Source: Candidatus Krumholzibacteriia bacterium (GTDB lineage: Bacteria > Krumholzibacteriota > Krumholzibacteriia > Krumholzibacteriales > Krumholzibacteriaceae). From it: a DNA stretch of 7,403 bases. The position numbers were made by a program, and so were the translations under genes. How positions within the stretch are numbered: position 1 is the first letter of the stretch; each line of letters opens with the position of its first letter. The notes under the pieces were generated by a model. It had not been told where the DNA came from, made no database searches, and saw only the letters and a list, made by a program, of their open reading frames with translations. Positions 7,025 to 7,403 of the stretch are shown here, piece by piece. The stretch covers positions 1-7,403 of the forward strand of contig JAQVGR010000069.1 in the NCBI GenBank assembly GCA_028696635.1. The letters are read 5' to 3'.

Positions 7025-7403
7025 ATGAAACGTACCATGGCAGAAACGTTGATCTGTCTTTTTCTGAGCATCGTCGCAGTGGGGCATGCACATGCTGTAT
7101 GGCTGCCGGACGGAAACGCGATTGCGCCTCTCCCTGAGCCGATTGCGGGAACGCCCAGGAGCATTCCGGACGGCTCGGGGGGAGCGATCATCACGTGGGA
7201 GGACGCTCGCAGCGGAAGCTATTATATCTACGCCCAGCATGTGAATGCGAGCGGAGTGCCGCAGTGGACAGTGGACGGGGTGGCCGTCTGCACGACGGGG
7301 AACGGCCAATATGATCCTCAGATTGCCGCGGACGGCTCAGGGGGTGCGATAATCACGTGGAGGGACACTCGCAGCGTTAGCTCTGATATCTACGCTCAGC
7401 GCG
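7025..7403 (+). CDS. Secreted protein with tandem ~54-residue DGSGGAIITW repeats (3' partial)
   Basis: The frame starts at ATG 7025 and stays open to the right edge, giving 126 codons. Residues 1-24 are a clear Sec signal peptide: a short basic start (MKRT), a hydrophobic core (LICLFLSIVAVG) and an Ala-x-Ala type end (HAHA), with cleavage likely after Ala24. The mature protein enters repeats at once: WLPDGNAIAP at 26-35 corresponds to WTVDGVAVCT at 81-90, and DGSGGAIITW occurs at 49-58 and 103-112, a period of 54-55. IYAQ recurs at 68 and 122. Such repeats occur in long secreted proteins of FCB-group bacteria and probably form a beta-propeller or similar beta-rich fold; the function is unknown. 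By analogy the full gene may encode many more repeats and a C-terminal sorting domain. Codons ending in A or T (AAA, CGT, ATT, TAT) are commoner here than in the two upstream genes. Confidence 0.85.
   Translation, partial: MKRTMAETLICLFLSIVAVGHAHAVWLPDGNAIAPLPEPIAGTPRSIPDGSGGAIITWEDARSGSYYIYAQHVNASGVPQWTVDGVAVCTTGNGQYDPQIAADGSGGAIITWRDTRSVSSDIYAQR
7169..7403 (+). repeat. Tandem 162-base coding repeat (one full and one partial copy)
   Basis: Copy one is 7169-7330 and copy two starts at 7331 and is cut by the window edge. Over the 73 bases visible in both, 60 are identical without gaps (7169-7241 against 7331-7403). Most DGSGGAIITW codons are the same in both copies, with mainly silent changes in this motif, consistent with fairly recent tandem expansion under selection on the protein. 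Confidence 0.85.

Overview
The window reads as a piece of a high-GC chromosome from an uncultured-type bacterium of the FCB group (Eisenbacteria-, Krumholzibacteriota- or Latescibacterota-like). The phylum is inferred. The grounds are strong G/C bias at third codon positions, a large secreted modular protein ending in an NYPNPFNP-type FlgD-like / Por-secretion-like C-terminal domain, and a second exported protein built from DGSGGAIITW repeats, a combination common in those lineages. All genes supported here are on the + strand.

Positions 1-4298 are the 3' part of a very large secreted protein gene whose start lies left of the window. Its 1431 visible residues contain a tandem duplication with a period of about 730 residues (2190 bases). 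Each unit runs Ig-like, Ig-like, immune-inhibitor-A/MAM-like beta-sandwich, Ig-like, then a cysteine-free Rossmann-like domain resembling class I glutamine amidotransferase or ThuA folds. A C-terminal FlgD-like/sorting domain ends the protein.

Positions 4299-4392 form a compact junction: a strong Shine-Dalgarno, a 22-codon reading frame, a perfect 17-bp hairpin inside that frame, and an ATGA stop/start overlap with the next gene. That next gene (4393-6444) has no Shine-Dalgarno of its own. It encodes a multi-pass GT39/PMT-like glycosyltransferase with a C-terminal TPR region.

Positions 6445-7024 are about 580 bases without a convincing gene. Parts are much more AT-rich than the genes and hold two short palindromes, an extended -10-like element and a weak hairpin. 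Position 7025 starts a third gene that runs off the right edge. It encodes a signal peptide followed at once by tandem repeats of about 54 residues, probably a secreted beta-propeller-like surface protein.

Taken together this is a cell-envelope locus: two exported repeat proteins flanking a membrane glycosyltransferase. That the transferase glycosylates its neighbours or a surface glycan anchoring them is inference from context. No CRISPR array, tRNA, rRNA or insertion sequence was seen.
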